A stretch of DNA of 64,000 bases. Origin: Eopsaltria australis (taxonomy: Eukaryota > Chordata > Aves > Passeriformes > Petroicidae). The position numbers and the translations under genes were made by a program. Below are positions 22,481-36,100 of this stretch, one piece after another. Below the pieces are notes generated by a model. The model did not search any database. It saw only the letters and a program-made list of their open reading frames with translations, and was not told the origin of the DNA. The number at the start of each line of letters is the position of its first letter. Positions within the stretch are counted from its first letter, which is position 1. The stretch is from positions 372,001-436,000 of the forward strand of contig JAVTVJ010000787.1 in the NCBI GenBank assembly GCA_034509425.1, given 5' to 3'.

Positions 22481-25400
22481 CGATCTATCTCCCCAGGATT
22501 TTCTGCAGCAGCTGCTGTGAGGGGAAGAACCCACTGCATTCACCTCTGCCATCATCTTCCTCTTTTAAAGGAAGGAAAGCACCCTAAATCCCCCAAAATC
22601 AGGATGCATCACCGCTCACTGGCCTCCTCTGCAGCCCTAGGCTGGATCTCTCATCCACCCTTGCTGTTGTCCCCATTCCCCTCTCAGCTCATCCACCCTC
22701 TCCTCCTCAGGAACACCCAGAGCCCCTCAACCACAGCCCCCATCCATGGGGGTCTAGAAGGGCCCTCCCCACGGGAGCAATGCTGTCACTGAGGGATGTC
22801 CTTGGTGGGACACAGTCCCTGCTCTGAGGGACTGGCACTAAAACCCAGGAAAAACAACTTGCAGAAAGGGGAAACTGAGGCAGCTGGAGGGACACAGACT
22901 TGGACGTTGTCCCAAAGCAGAGCTGGACACTGAGCCTAGGTCAGAGCAGACAGAGGTTATAAAGCTCCTCATTCTCCCCCTGGCCTCCAAGGACACATCC
23001 AATGCACAGGATCAGGATGATCAGACATGTGGCATCCCTAATGACCCATCTTGTCCCCCAAAAACAATGTGTTTTAGAGGAAATGGCAAGAAACTCCACC
23101 AACAAATGCCTGTCCAAGGATTTTTTCTTAAGCCCAGCTCCCAGGGCTGACTTCAGGCCTGAACTTCTAAAATTTATGGTTCTTGCCAGACAAATAAGTC
23201 AGCCACGGTAAAAAAGCCTGTAAATGTTTGTTTACCACGGCTTGTGGCTTCTAGGAAGAAAATAACATATGTCAGGAGAAATCCTGGGAAACAAACCAAC
23301 AAATGTGGTAGCAGCAGGTTATTTGTTTAGAAGATAAAGCAGCGTCTGACATGGTGGATGAGGCAAGTGTGAGACCTCAGGAGGACACACACGGAGTTGT
23401 TTTGGGGAGGGAATGAATATTTAGTGCTGATGGTGAAGCTGCATCACCACAGGCATCAATGAGGTGCTCAAAAGGGCTGCCCCAAAACAGCTCACAGGGG
23501 CCTCCAGCTGGTGTTTGTTCCTCCTCATCTTCTCCAGCTTGGCTTTGCCCAGGCCACCCCACCCTGGATGAGGGCCAGCCCCTCCCAGGGAGCAGCAGTG
23601 GGGAATTGGATGGGTATAAATGAGTCAAAACTGGGGAGGGGACAAGTTAAAAATAGCATTTGAGGTCACCTAAGTGCCATTTCTAAGCTTGTGGCTTTAC
23701 ACACCTGGGGCCAGGCAATAGCAGCATCTCAAACCACCACAGAGGAGTATTTCCACTCCTGGTCCATGCCTGGGTGGATTCTGGGACTGGCCAAACACAG
23801 GGTAGGCTTTCCAGGCTCATCATGCAGCTCACTCAAGTGTGCCAGTGTAATGCTCTTGTGTTGAGAGATTCAGACAGGGTCAAAACTGAAAAAAAACCCC
23901 AGAAAAAAACCAATACTGAACCAAATCTGCTGGATGGACAGCAACGAGCATTTCCCATGATCTCCATATGTGCTCTGGATGTAAACACCATTTTCCTCAG
24001 TCTGGAATACTTTGAAGAAACAAATAATCACCCTGTTGGGAGAATGTGGTGATTTAAAGGTGATAATATGAGGCTGGGCAGGGACTGCCTCCTCTTTCTC
24101 CTTCTCTTCCTCCTCCTTATTTTCCTCCTCCTTATTTTCCTCCTTTTCCTCTTCTTCCTCCTTGCAGCAGCTTTGTGTGTGGGCAAGGAAGACTCTGACC
24201 TGTTTGGTGTGTAAGGACCACAGATAATTCCAATGAAATTCCACCACCCAACCTCCCCCACTGCGAGATCTCTCATTCCAGCACAGCCAAAACCTGTTGG
24301 TGAGGGGAACTGGGCATTTATTTAAATTAATCTGAACATTTACCTCATGTTTAAATGAATAAATATGCAATTATATGAGAGTAAAATCAAGGACCCTGCA
24401 TGGAACTCATAGGAAACCCACCCCTGCTCCAGAGACTGAGGAGAAAAGTCCTTCCTCATGGACAGAGAAACACCCACCACAGTCACACCTCACTGACAGA
24501 CTTCACAGCCCTGAAAACCCCAAGGAATTACTGCAGCCAAGGTCAAGGAGCAGAAAGGAGGAGCTGGAAGGATCTGCCCCCAGCCAATGTTGCCTGACCA
24601 CAGTTGTCTTCTTCTCAGTGCCTCTGTTTTCCCCTCTCTAAAATGGGACTAATCCCAATTAAATATGTTTTTGGGAGATGTGTTTGCAAGAAAACATTGA
24701 ATTGGGAAGCATGAGCCTGTCAGCCTCTGGGATTTCCCCAGATTCATCTTTATTTTTACCCTAATTAACTAATTAATGTCTCAGACTTGCCTTTGGCTGC
24801 CTGCTCTGTTCCCATTGAAAATCTCCTCGTGTTCAGCTCCTGTGTTCAGCATCCTCCTGTTGCCATGGAAAAAAAAATGCCATGATGTCACCTCCACAAA
24901 TAAAGCTGCCAGACCCCAAAGTTCACGTGTGGGGCTGGGGAGGGATCCTCATAGATTGAGCAACCACCTCTGAGCAGGAAACTCAGTTAGATGGAAAAGC
25001 ATCTGGTGATAATATTTGATAATAACAGGGTTTAGTTTTAAGGAAAAAACAAACCATGGATGGTGTGAAGAGCAATAGTGACGGGTCCAGCCATGCCTGG
25101 GATAAGATTTCTCAGCACAGAAAGAAATAACAGCTCAGATGGAAGTTTTAAGCTGTGGGAACAAGTGAAGTGTCACCATTAAAGGGAAGAGGGAATTTTG
25201 AGACAGGGCAATAATCCTTGGTTTGGGAACTTGTGGGTGATGCCTGCAGGCTTGGCCATTTTACTGGCTCTGCTGCATGGAATACAAACACAAATTCAGA
25301 CCCTCCTTGAGAGCTGCTCTTTCAAATAAGACTCAAGGAAGGGAACAGCAGCCCAGCGAGGAAATCCCACAGGCTCTTCCCACACTTCTTTCATTTCTAC

Positions 25401-25679
25401 TTTCCCTTTTACTCCTCTTTATTCCAGGACCTTTAAAGAACAGGTTTGATATCAGGTTCTGTCCTACAGCAGGAGACAGGACGGAAATGACTCTTGCAGC
25501 TCCTGTCACTTCTACGCCTCCGTGACTCATCCTACAACCTTGTTTTCACCTCCATCCATGTTCCAGAGACGGAGCTGCGGCTCCCTCGCAAATGTCACGG
25601 CGTCTGCGTGATTCTCTCCCGGCCCTGGCTCCCAAAGGGACTCAGAAAGAGGAGCTCCAGCCTCACTCCAGATGGCACA
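22481..25679. other. Intergenic region VWA5B1 to DDX19
   Basis: No protein family recognised in any frame. A polypyrimidine run of CTCCTCC/TTATTTTC type lies at 24088-24166. No promoter or RNA gene is evident. Confidence 0.5.
24088..24166. repeat. Polypyrimidine (CTCCTTCCTCC-rich) run
   Basis: About 79 bases almost entirely C and T on the plus strand (purine on the minus strand), with a repeated CTCCTCCTTATTTTC core. The Lys/Glu-rich open frames on the minus strand come from this low-complexity run. Confidence 0.8.
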
Positions 25680-25690
25680 GCACGGCCTGA

Positions 25691-25798
25691 CCCCCAGCCC
25701 CAAACCGGCCAGGGGGCACAGCCCCAGCCCCAAACCGCCCAGGGGGCACAGCTCCAACCCCAAACCGGCCAGGGGGCACAGCCCCAGCCCCACAGCAC
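25691..25798. repeat. About 30-bp GC-rich tandem repeat, 3-4 copies
   Basis: Unit of about 30 bases carrying CCCCAAACCGGCCAGGGGGC and CACAGCCCCAGC, repeated with small variation; the last copy degrades at CACAGCACATGGGG. Confidence 0.8.
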
Positions 25799-25974
25799 AT
25801 GGGGAGCCTGACCCCCTGGGACTGAGCCCCACATCATGTGAAGCACAGGTTGAGCACAGAGCCCCACATCACACCAGGGTCCTGATCTCAGCCCCACAGC
25901 GTTCAAGGCACCAGGCCCCTGACTGCAGGCCCCTCAATGTATGGGGGAGCCAGGCCACCCAGGCCCACAGCACA

Positions 25975-26745
25975 GAGGGGTCACAGCCCCACAGAGCACA
26001 CAGGGCTCACAATCCCACACCTCAGAGGGGTCACAGCCCCACAGAGCTCACAACCCAATACCATACAGAGCTCACAGGCCCACAAGGTTCACAGCCTCAC
26101 CCCACACAGGGCTCACAGCCCCAGAGTTCACAGCCCCACAGAGCACGCAGGGATCACAGCCTCACGAGGCTCACAGCCCCACAGAGCTCACAGCCCCACA
26201 CTACACAAGACTGACAGCCCAACACCATACAGAGTCCACAGCCCCACAGGGCTCACAGCCTCACCCCACACAGGGCTCACATCCCCACACGGTTCACAGC
26301 CTCACAGGGCTCACAGCCTCACCCCACACAGGGCTCACAACCCCACACGGTTCACAGCCCCACACGGTTCACAGCCCCACACGGCTCACAGCCCCACACG
26401 GCTCACAGCCCCACACGGCTCACAGCCCCACAGGGCTCACAGCCCCACACGGCTCACAGCCTCACCCCACACAGGGCTCACAGCCTCACCCCACACAGGG
26501 CTCACATCCCCACACGGTTCACAGCCTCACAGGGCTCACAGCCTCACCCCACACAGGGCTCACATCCCCACACGGTTCACAGCCCCACAGGGCTCACAGC
26601 CTCACCCCACACAGGGCTCACAGCCCCACAGAGGGCTCACAGCCCCACACGGTTCACAGCCCCACAGGGCTCACAGCCCCACACAGGGCTCACATCCCCA
26701 CACGGTTCACAGCCCCACACGGCTCACAGCCTCACCCCACACACC
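25975..26745. repeat. GCTCACAGCCCCACACGG-type minisatellite upstream of DDX19
   Basis: About 770 bp made of variants of GCTCACAGCCCCACACGG and longer units with CCTCACCCCACACAGG. Spacing is irregular (about 17 to 24 bases), with higher-order blocks such as 26263-26340 resembling 26470-26570. It stops at the CpG promoter of DDX19. Long open frames through it are low-complexity artefacts. Confidence 0.9.
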
Positions 26746-26749
26746 CCCC

Positions 26750-27110
26750 ACACCCGCGGCCCTCACCCCCCATCCCCTTTCCCCTTTCCCGCCGCGGTCG
26801 GAACGCGCTGTGCCCGGAACGCCCGTGCGCGGCCGCGCTCGGCGGGGCCGGGCGGTGCCGGGGCGGTGCCGCGGGCGCGCAGGCGCCGCTCCCGCCCGGC
26901 GCCATCGCGGCTGCTGCGGCCACCCCGGGCCGGCCATGGCCACCGACTCGTGGGCCCTGGCCGTGGACGAGCAGGAGGCGGCGGCCGAGTCGGTGAGTGC
27001 GCGCCGGGGCCCGCGGGGGCTCGGGATGGCCCGGCCCGGCTCGGCCCGGCTCGGCCCGGTCCAGCGGCGCGGGGTCCCCTGGGCCGCGCGGCCCCCGCCG
27101 CCTCCCCACA
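26750..27110 (+). promoter_or_regulatory. CpG-island promoter of DDX19
   Basis: Very GC-rich, CpG-dense, TATA-less sequence that surrounds exon 1 (GCGGTGCCGCGGGCGCGCAG just upstream of the start). Typical of a housekeeping promoter. The transcription start is not resolvable from sequence; it should lie about 50-150 bases upstream of the ATG at 26936. Confidence 0.75.
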
Positions 27111-30100
27111 GAAAACAGCGATGGCAGAAACGCTTTTTTTGCCTCGTTTTGCTGCTGTGGGGCAGGGAGGGCTCGGGGTATCGGGTTGTCGCTATGCTTG
27201 GGCTCTTCCTTTATGAGCAAAAACCCCAATTTTTTTTTTTTTAAATTTTTTACTTACCATTATTTTTTAAATTTCTTCGCCTTCATCCATTTTTTTTTTA
27301 CGTATCCAAAGGGCAGAGACGTTCCTGCCGTCCCCCTCCATCTCCATCCAGACACTCATCTTCACCTCTATCTTCCAGCATCCAAAAAAAAAAGTCCCTC
27401 TTTCTTTCATACTGTTTTTAATGCAAAGATGTAGCTTCGTGCCTCAAAAAACAACAACAGTTTTCTGGTTTTTTCTGTGCTTGGGCACAGAGCATTCACT
27501 GAGCCCCCTGTATGTGGGGAAGAGCCTCGGGGCTGCTCTCCCTGCACATCTCAGGTGGTGAAATAAATTCATCCTGGGGCTCTTTCCATCCTGGAATGCT
27601 GATTCTCTCCCATTTTCCATCAGCAGAGCTATCAGGGAGTGGAGGCTGCAGGACAGAAGGCGACCCCTTCTCTGTCTTGTCATTACAGCTTAGAAAAACT
27701 TGTATTTCTGTTAAAACTCCTGCTTAGAAATAGTCCTATCAAAACTCTTGAAATCAGGTTCCTCTTGTATCTTAATCCCTTCCAGTTGAGCAGGGTTTGT
27801 ACGATACTTGATAACTCCAAAGCTCAGGTTTGCTGTGCTGGGTTTAGAATATAGAGAGCCTTTGAATTTCTCTGATTTTGTGTTTTTCCCTCATTTCTAG
27901 CTGAGCACTTTACACCTGAAGGATGAAAAAACCAAACCAGATGCCAATGGTGAGTTCCAGCTGCTCAGATGGGCTTGGAAAGGGTGGAATGTTTTCCTAT
28001 GGGGATTCAGAAGTGCTGCTGCCAAAGTAAATTCCTGATAAATCCTGAAATTCCAGAAGAGCTGAGATTAAGCAGCAGCAGCAGCAGCACAGACTAAATA
28101 TTTTGGTGTCTTCATTGAGCTGTGTGAGCAAAATCCATTGGTGTGGTTGATAAACTCCACTTGGAGCTGGAGCTTGGGTTTCCTCTGCGCAGCAATGGAG
28201 CCAGGGCAGTTCTCCTCAGGAAAAGGAGCTGGTTTGGAGCTTTTCCCAGGATATTGCAAAGCTCTGTGGGGGTGGGCTGTCCCTGGGGCCTGACCTCACC
28301 TGTGTCCCCCAACACTGTCCCAATTCAGGTGCCGTTGTCAAGGCAGATGACAATGTGGAGAAGACGGAGGATGAGGAGAAGGGTAAGTGCCTTCCTGCAA
28401 ACAGCTTTGGCAAGGAAATTAATCCCATATCATTATTAATTAGAACTATATTGATTTAATACGTACTTAAAGTAAGTCTGCCTTGTGTCTCAGGACCGCT
28501 GATCTTGTATCCTGCCCCAAGGACTTAATTGTAAGACATGTCCTTCCTCCATAATGCTTCTAAAGGCATTGTGTCCTGTAATAACTTGGGAGACTCCTGG
28601 ATTAGAGTGGAGAGAAATAAGGGGATAGCAGTATCCTCAAGGCAGGACTGGATCCAGGAGCAGTTGGATAACCTGGAGCTGGGATTGCTGTAGCAACCAA
28701 CAAGTTGCGTTTATGCAGTGCCTGTTCAGAGGTGGGTAACGGCTCAAAATCTTTCAGGAGGTGGTTTTAGGGAACAGGTTTAGTTGTTAAACCCCAGAGT
28801 GCAGCAGTTGAACCTCATTTGGATCTCCCTTATCCTCAGCCCTTGTGTTTCAGCTCTGAAATCTTTTAAAGTACTGTTTATCCTCTGACTTTCCTTAAAA
28901 ATAAAGCCCTAAGAGGTGTCTGCCCATGTCAGAGTGAGGGTTGAGGAGGCCTTACCCTGTCCCAGGTAGATGCTGAGCTAAAATAATCTTAAATAAGCAG
29001 AGATCTGGATCTATTAAAGTCCCCCTTAGAACAGTGATTGTTTGTTTTGTCTTCCTGGGTATTAAATGGGGGAATCTCTGGGATCTCTTGATCTCTCATC
29101 CAGGAAGTTTGGGCTCTTCATTCCACTCTAATGAAGATTTACAGTATTTGGAGGGATTTTGTCCCTTTGAACTGGCTCAGGAGTTCAGTGGAAGCAAGAC
29201 CTGGAACAAGCTGTGACTGATGGGTTTATTTTTCCACCTCCTTTCCCAGAGGACAGAGCTGCCCAGTCCTTACTGAACAAGCTGATCCGCAGTAACCTGG
29301 TTGACACCACAAATCAGGTGGAGGTGCTGCAGAGGGACCCCACATCTCCCCTCTACTCCGTCAAGTCTTTCGAGGAGCTGCGCCTGTAAGTGCTGCTGGG
29401 ATGAGCCAGAGCCTTCTCTGCATGGAGCTGCTGAATCCCAGGATCAGATAGAATAGGCTCCCTTATAACTGTGTTTTTCAGTTTTTCGTGGGGATCCTTA
29501 TTCTTAAACTCAGGGAGAGCAGTTTTGCTAAAACTGCCAGAGCAGATGTGAATTTGGAGCCCATCAGGTGGCTGGAACCTCTCCTCATGTCCTGAAAAAT
29601 CCCCTGGTTGTATAGGAGGTACCACTTAAAAGAGTACATGGGTTTGTATTTCAGGTCACTGCCAAGCTGTCATTAATAAATGAGTGCCTCACTTGTATTA
29701 TTTAAATGCAAGGAGAGTTGGTTTATCTTGGTGCCTGCTGGGGGTTTCCATCTGAAACAACAGCAGTGAACAGCACAAAGGGAAAAGTTTATCTTTCCCA
29801 GCAATACTGGATTTATGTACTGGAGAGACCAGTATTTTCTGACTTCCTTCCCATTGAAAACCTTTCCCAGTGCAGCTTTCAAGTGATGATAACTGCATTT
29901 AAGACATGATTGGTGGATATCTGTATTAATGTGCTGAAGAGCGTGTCCTGTTGTGTTTGTTGTGCTTGTGTTGATCTCAGGTTTGTTGCTCTACAAGCTC
30001 CACAGGGAAATGGGAGCTAAGGAGCCTTCTCCCCATGAAATGGCAGGATGTTTTGCTTTGTTAGTGTCAGTGGTTGAATGTCTACAGAAAGAAGCTGAGG

Positions 30101-33100
30101 TCCTGCAGTTCCTGTTAGACTAATTCATTCCTGTGTTTCAAAAGGCAAACAATCCCAGGGAGTTAATGACAGGGACAGCCAGCCTAATTGAGTCTTCATT
30201 TTGTTATGACTCGGGGTATCCTTGGCAACTGGTGCAGAGTTGGGCTTTGTCTGTCCTTGCTTGGAGCAGCACAAGGTTACATTTTCAAAGAGCTTTTGTT
30301 CCAGCCATCGTTGGAAAGTAATACAGGATTTTTGCAAAAGCACGTTGTGCTGAATGGGAACTTACTGCAGTGGGAAATATGGGCAGGAGACCTGAAACCT
30401 GCTTTGAAAGGAGAGCCCTTCTGAGGGCATCAGCTGGGAGTTTGCAGCACCATAACCTGGATTGCACTCACAGCATCCAGGGAGCACTTGGGGGGTCATC
30501 AGCTGGGATTTTCCAGCACCATAACCTGGATTGCACTCACAGCATCCAGGGAGCACTTGGGGAGTCATCAGCTGGGAGTTTGCAGCACCATAACCTGGAT
30601 TGCACTCACAGCATCCAGGAGCACTTGGGGGGTCATCAGCTGGGATTTTCCAGCACCATAACCTGGATTGCACTCACAGCATCCAAGGAGCACTTGGGGG
30701 GTCATCAGCTGGGAGTTTGCAGCACCATAACCTGGATTAAGGTTGTCATCTGGGGTCTCCTTGTCTAGGGAGCACTTGGGGGGTCATCAGCTGAGGGTTT
30801 CCAAACCATAACCTGGATTGCACTCACAGCATCCAAGGAGCACTTGGGGGGTCATCAGCTGAGGGTTTCCAGCACCATAACCCAGATTGCACTCACAGCA
30901 TCCAAGGAGCACTTGGGGGGTCATCAGCTGAGGGTTTCCAGCACCATAACCTGGATTAAGGTTGTTCACACAACTTCCTGAAGTCCTTGCAAGGATCTCA
31001 TGGTCCCTTACTCCTGTTCCTCACAAACCACGACCGCTTTGTCCTGTGTTTGAGTCATCGAGGAGTGATAATTTTGGCACCAAGATTAGGCATGGCTGAG
31101 GAAATGGGATTGGCTTGAAGGACAAGATTAATGCTTTCTGCTCTGGGACTCCTGGATTGTCTCAAAAGCTGCTTTGGAACAAGCAGAGCTGGCCTTAGAC
31201 ACAGGCTTTGCCCTCGAGCTGGGACAGGCAGGCTGACTTACTAAATCCAGGGGTTTTTGCAAAGCTTCCTGTCCAAACTTCCTGCAGTCACCTGTAGCTT
31301 CCAGATGCTAACCATAGTTGTTTCAGGGGTGGGACTGTAGCAAGGACAGCTCTAGGTTGTCTTCTCAAGGATTTTTTCACCTTTTTTGTACACAAATGAA
31401 AACTAGATGGACTTTAATAGGTCATGATATAAAAATTTCTCTTTTCAGGAAACCACAGCTCTTGCAAGGAGTCTATGCCATGGGCTTCAACAGACCATCA
31501 AAGATCCAAGAGAATGCCCTGCCCATGATGCTCGCTGAACCGTACGTACACACTCTTCCTGCTTTCTGCCAGAATATAAGGATTTGAAAGGTTCAGTGAG
31601 CTGCTCCTGAATTTTGGATGGGAGGAGGGTGATGGAGAAACTCTCAGGGTAAGGAGAAAGGGTTCCCATGCCACATTTTTTCTGTGCTTATTAACGATGT
31701 GACAGCAGCCCTGGATTTGTCCTTTTCCTAGGGCTGGTGCTGAGCACGCAGTGCTGTGGGGTTTGGGAGATCGTTCCCATTTTCCTCATCAGTTTGGGAA
31801 GAAATAACACAAAATAGCTCAGAAATCCTGGATGGGTGGGAGTAGCTGAGGTGCTGAATTTCCTCTCCACAACCCTGAGCTGGAATGTGTGAGATACTGA
31901 GACACTGGGAGAGACGTGTGAAATGGGAAACTACCGCGGGACAATCACAGTTCTCCTTCCAAATCTTCATAATTGAGAAACGCTGAAGGAGGAGGGTGTT
32001 TGGCAGGAAGTAATTCCTGCCCTGTGGAGCGTAGCTGGTCAAGTTGGCCATGGATGCAGAGCAGGGGTAAATGTGACAGGGTGCAGATTTTTCCCCCTCT
32101 GAGCTGTGCCTGCTGTGCCCCCAGCCCGCAGAACCTCATCGCGCAGTCGCAGTCCGGTACTGGCAAGACAGCTGCCTTCGTCCTGGCCATGCTCAGCAGG
32201 GTTGAGCCTGGGAACAAGTACCCACAGGTAAAGGCTGTGGGATGTGGCTGTTCCGGGGTGTTAGTGATGGTGCAGTGCCATCTAGTGAAGAGCCTGGGCT
32301 GCTGGGAGGCCTTCAGATGGAAATTCATGGCTTGATGGAGCCGTGGTGGTGTTTCTTTAAATTGCTTAAAGGGGATGGGGGTTTGGGGATTTATCAAAAT
32401 GCCTTCAAGTGCAGAAGATGTGGATTTTGCTCAAAGCTTCTTCCTGTCAGTCCCTCCCGTGCATCATACTGGATGTCATTGCTCTGTGAGGAGTTAAATC
32501 TTTCTGGGAGGACTTAAATCAGAAAAACAGTGCAGCCTGAAGTGAGCTGCATAAGTGGGTTTGAGGTGGAAGAAAAGATAACTGTGACAACAAAGCACAG
32601 AATGCCTGGAGAGGGACTTTTGAAATCCAGTTTCCTCACGGGATGGTTGAGAAACTGTTCAGCCACTTGCATGTTCATCTTGAAGAAAACTTCAACAAGG
32701 ATTTTAAAAAGCAAGTGTGATAGTGTTCCCCTGGATGTTGATCATCTCACTCATTTTCCTTCTGTTCCTCCAGTGTTTGTGCCTTTCCCCAACATATGAG
32801 CTGGCACTTCAGACAGGAAAAGTGATTGAACAGATGGGAAACTTTTACCCGGAGCTGAAACTTGCGTACGCTGTCCGAGGCAACAAACGTGAGTAAGGGG
32901 AGACACCACAAACAGCAGTGAGGGAATGGTCCTCCTCAGGTGCACCAGAGCAGCCAGGTGGTGAAATAGCTCTGTCAGAGGGGGCTGGAGCATTTCCCTG
33001 TGTGCACAGCCACCCTACAGCAGCCCTTCCTTCTGTCTCGGCAGTGGAGAGAGGGCAGAAGATCTCAGAGCAGATCGTCATCGGCACACCCGGCACCGTG

Positions 33101-36100
33101 CTGGACTGGTGTTCCAAACTGAAATTCATAGATCCCAAGAAGATCAAGGTGTTTGTGTTGGATGAGGCAGATGTGATGATTGCAACCCAGGGCCACCAGG
33201 ACCAGAGCATCCGCATTCAGAGGTAGGGATGGAGCGGTGCCACGGGGACAGCGGGGCTGCAGCTGGGGACTGGTGTCCTCACTGATGAAACAGCAACATT
33301 GAAATGATAGATCAGCTCCAGTCCACGTGGTTAATAGAGGCACAATGTCAGGGGATGACAAGCAGTTTCATTTCCTTACAGAATAAAAATCCTGTCCCTG
33401 GAGCAGGGTTTATTCCTTTTTAAGAAGGCAAATCTGGATTCCTGTGGTCTATGAGGGAGCAATCATGGGTGGCTAAGATTGGTATTAGTCTTTCCAACAC
33501 TGAAATAACTGGTTCCAGAGCTGTGGTTCTCCTTTGCCTGTAGCATGAATTCCATCAGGATATCAGGATATGACAGTGTTGTGTGGGAACCCTCCCTATT
33601 TCTCTCTCTCTTTCAGAATGCTCCCCAGGGACTGCCAGATGCTCCTATTTTCAGCCACTTTCGAGGATTCTGTGTGGAAGTTTGCTCAAAAAGTTGTTCC
33701 TGACCCAAACATTATCAAACTGAAGCGTGAGGAGGAGACCCTGGACACCATCAAGCAGTATTATGTTCTGTGCAATAACAGAGATGAGAAGTTCCGGGCT
33801 CTCTGTAACATCTACGGTGCCATCACCATCGCCCAGGCCATGATCTTCTGCCATGTGAGTGCTTCCAGGGAATGTTGGTCCCAGTGACCCCCTCAGAGTC
33901 TGCTGGTGCCAAAACCAAGCCAGACACGGTTTCCAGAAAGAAATTGAGAACAAAATTGCCCTTTTTGGCTTCTCTGGCTCCATCTTTGAGTGAAATCCTG
34001 AAAGCCAGGTTATGGCTGGCTGGTTTGATTCTCTGGGTTTGTCCATCCAGGAGACAGCTTAGGACTTTTTTAGTCCTCAGTGGTCATTGTTGTCCCTGAA
34101 GTCCTCTGAAGCAAAGATCAGAGTAATGCACATTTTTCCAAAACTCTGAACTACTGAAAAAAATTGGAAAATGGGTGGGAAAATGGATGAAAATAGGGCA
34201 GGATGAGGGCTTGGGAAATCTTTAGCTGATACAGAGCTGTTCTTGGGACTCCATTTCCCTCAGATAATTGAGGGTACACCTCTAGGATCTCACTGTGAAT
34301 CATACTGAGACTTTGTTTTCTTTTTCTGGAAACCACCATAATAATTTTTAGGGAAAAATCCGTGCTGACAGCACAGAACAGCCAGGCAAAGTGAGCTCAG
34401 TCAGGATGAAAAGTGTTTGGAATCTGCAGCAACAGTTGCTTTTAGGCTGTCCAAGACATAATTTGAGCTCAAAAACCTACATCATAATTGGGAACTGTTT
34501 AATTCAAGGCTGTGCAGAGCCTCTGGGATTTCACAGCTACATTCAAGTCCGACCCTGCCATTTTCCACTCTGAGTAGTTGTGGTTTTGTGACAATTCTCA
34601 TGAGTTTTCAATGTACACATGTAGTGTCAGTCTCCAGCAGAGTGAAATCCAGGGAGCAGAAGAGCAGGAAGAAAATGTGTCCTTTATTAATCCAGGGCTC
34701 CTGTGCTGCCAGAGGTGATTGTCTTCATTTTGATAGAGTTTGTAACGGGGACAAAACCTAAGCAACCACAGAGCTTCCAGTGGGCCCAAAGAGAGGTTTC
34801 TTGCCTCTTCCCAGCATTAACACCCCCTCCCAAACGTGGGGCTGGCTGTGTGTTGCAGACTCGGAAGACAGCAGGGTGGCTGGCGGCTGAGCTGTCCCGG
34901 GAGGGCCATCAGGTGGCCCTGCTCAGCGGGGAGATGATGGTGGAGCAGAGAGCTGCCGTGATCGAGCGCTTCCGAGAGGGCAAGGAGAAGGTGCTGGTGA
35001 CCACAAACGTCTGTGCCAGAGGTAGGAAACGGTGGAATGGGGCCAGGGAGGGCTGGAAGCAGCACTTCTTAAGATAACACAGACCCCCTGGCCAGCTCAC
35101 AGGAAGAAATTGCATCCTCAGGAGGAATTGGTGTCCTTCCACTGGGCAAACACAGCATTCCTCGTTGGCTTCCTGCTGCTTGAGATGGAATAGTCCATCC
35201 TGTGAGAATGTGGCACCAAGCCTGCCTCGTGCTGCTGACCTTCAGGGTTTGCACTAAATGTGTGCTCAAGTGTGGAAAACTGAAAAATAGCAACACCCAG
35301 TTCACTATCCCAGTAGGAATTTGTGGTGTAATTTGACATCCTAGAACAGTTAAGACAGGACTGTACTTGGAAAAAAACAAGTGGTCTTTGGAGCTTTGCA
35401 GAGGAGGGAGGGAGTTTCTGAAATATTTAAGTGCTGGTAGAATTTCCAAAATATTTAAGTGCCTGTGTTTCAGTGGGACTCTCTACTCTAAAAGCTCAAT
35501 AGTTTTTATTTCCAAGTACCCCATGATGATATTGTGGAAAAGCTCCTTTTCAGAGTCTGAGGAAGCTGTTCCTGCTCTAAAAGGATTCAAGTGAAGTCGT
35601 GTAACCCAGTGCTTTCTTTCTGTCAGGGATTGATGTAGAGCAGGTCTCTGTTGTTATCAATTTTGACCTGCCTGTGGATAAGGATGGAAATCCAGATAAC
35701 GAGACCTACCTGCACCGCATCGGCCGCACCGGCCGCTTCGGCAAGCGAGGGCTGGCCATTAACATGGTGGACAGCAAGCACAGCATGAACATCCTCAACA
35801 GGATCCAGGAACATTTCAGTACGTACCCTCAGCCTCTCTCCTTTCTCTAAACTGTTGAATTGCTGAAGAATTTGGCTTGTTGGAGCAGGTTTAAGGTGTG
35901 TTTGTTGAGCCTTAGACGAGCGGGTGGCTGAGGAGCACAGCCAGGTGTGTTTGGTGTAGTGGCACTTGGGATTGTGTCCTGCTGCTTGTGACAGGAGCAG
36001 AATTCATCAGGCTGTGTTTGCTGGCTGCCTGGATAGTCCTTAAAGTGGATGTTCCAGGGTTGGGTAACACTGGAGTACCCAGTGATAAAAGGAAACAGTT

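Noticed and set aside
23870..24370. Lys/Glu-rich open frame on the minus strand
   Set aside because: Comes from the polypyrimidine run at 24088-24166.
25937..27244. 435-residue open frame on the plus strand upstream of and into DDX19 exon 1
   Set aside because: It runs through the GCTCACAGCCCCACACGG minisatellite and the GC-rich promoter; composition is His/Ser/Pro/Thr repeat, a second frame is equally open, and there is no domain.
30362..30970. Cys-rich repeat protein on the minus strand
   Set aside because: The 69-bp unit is divisible by 3, so frames stay open by chance; it lies in a DDX19 intron with no splice or promoter evidence of its own.
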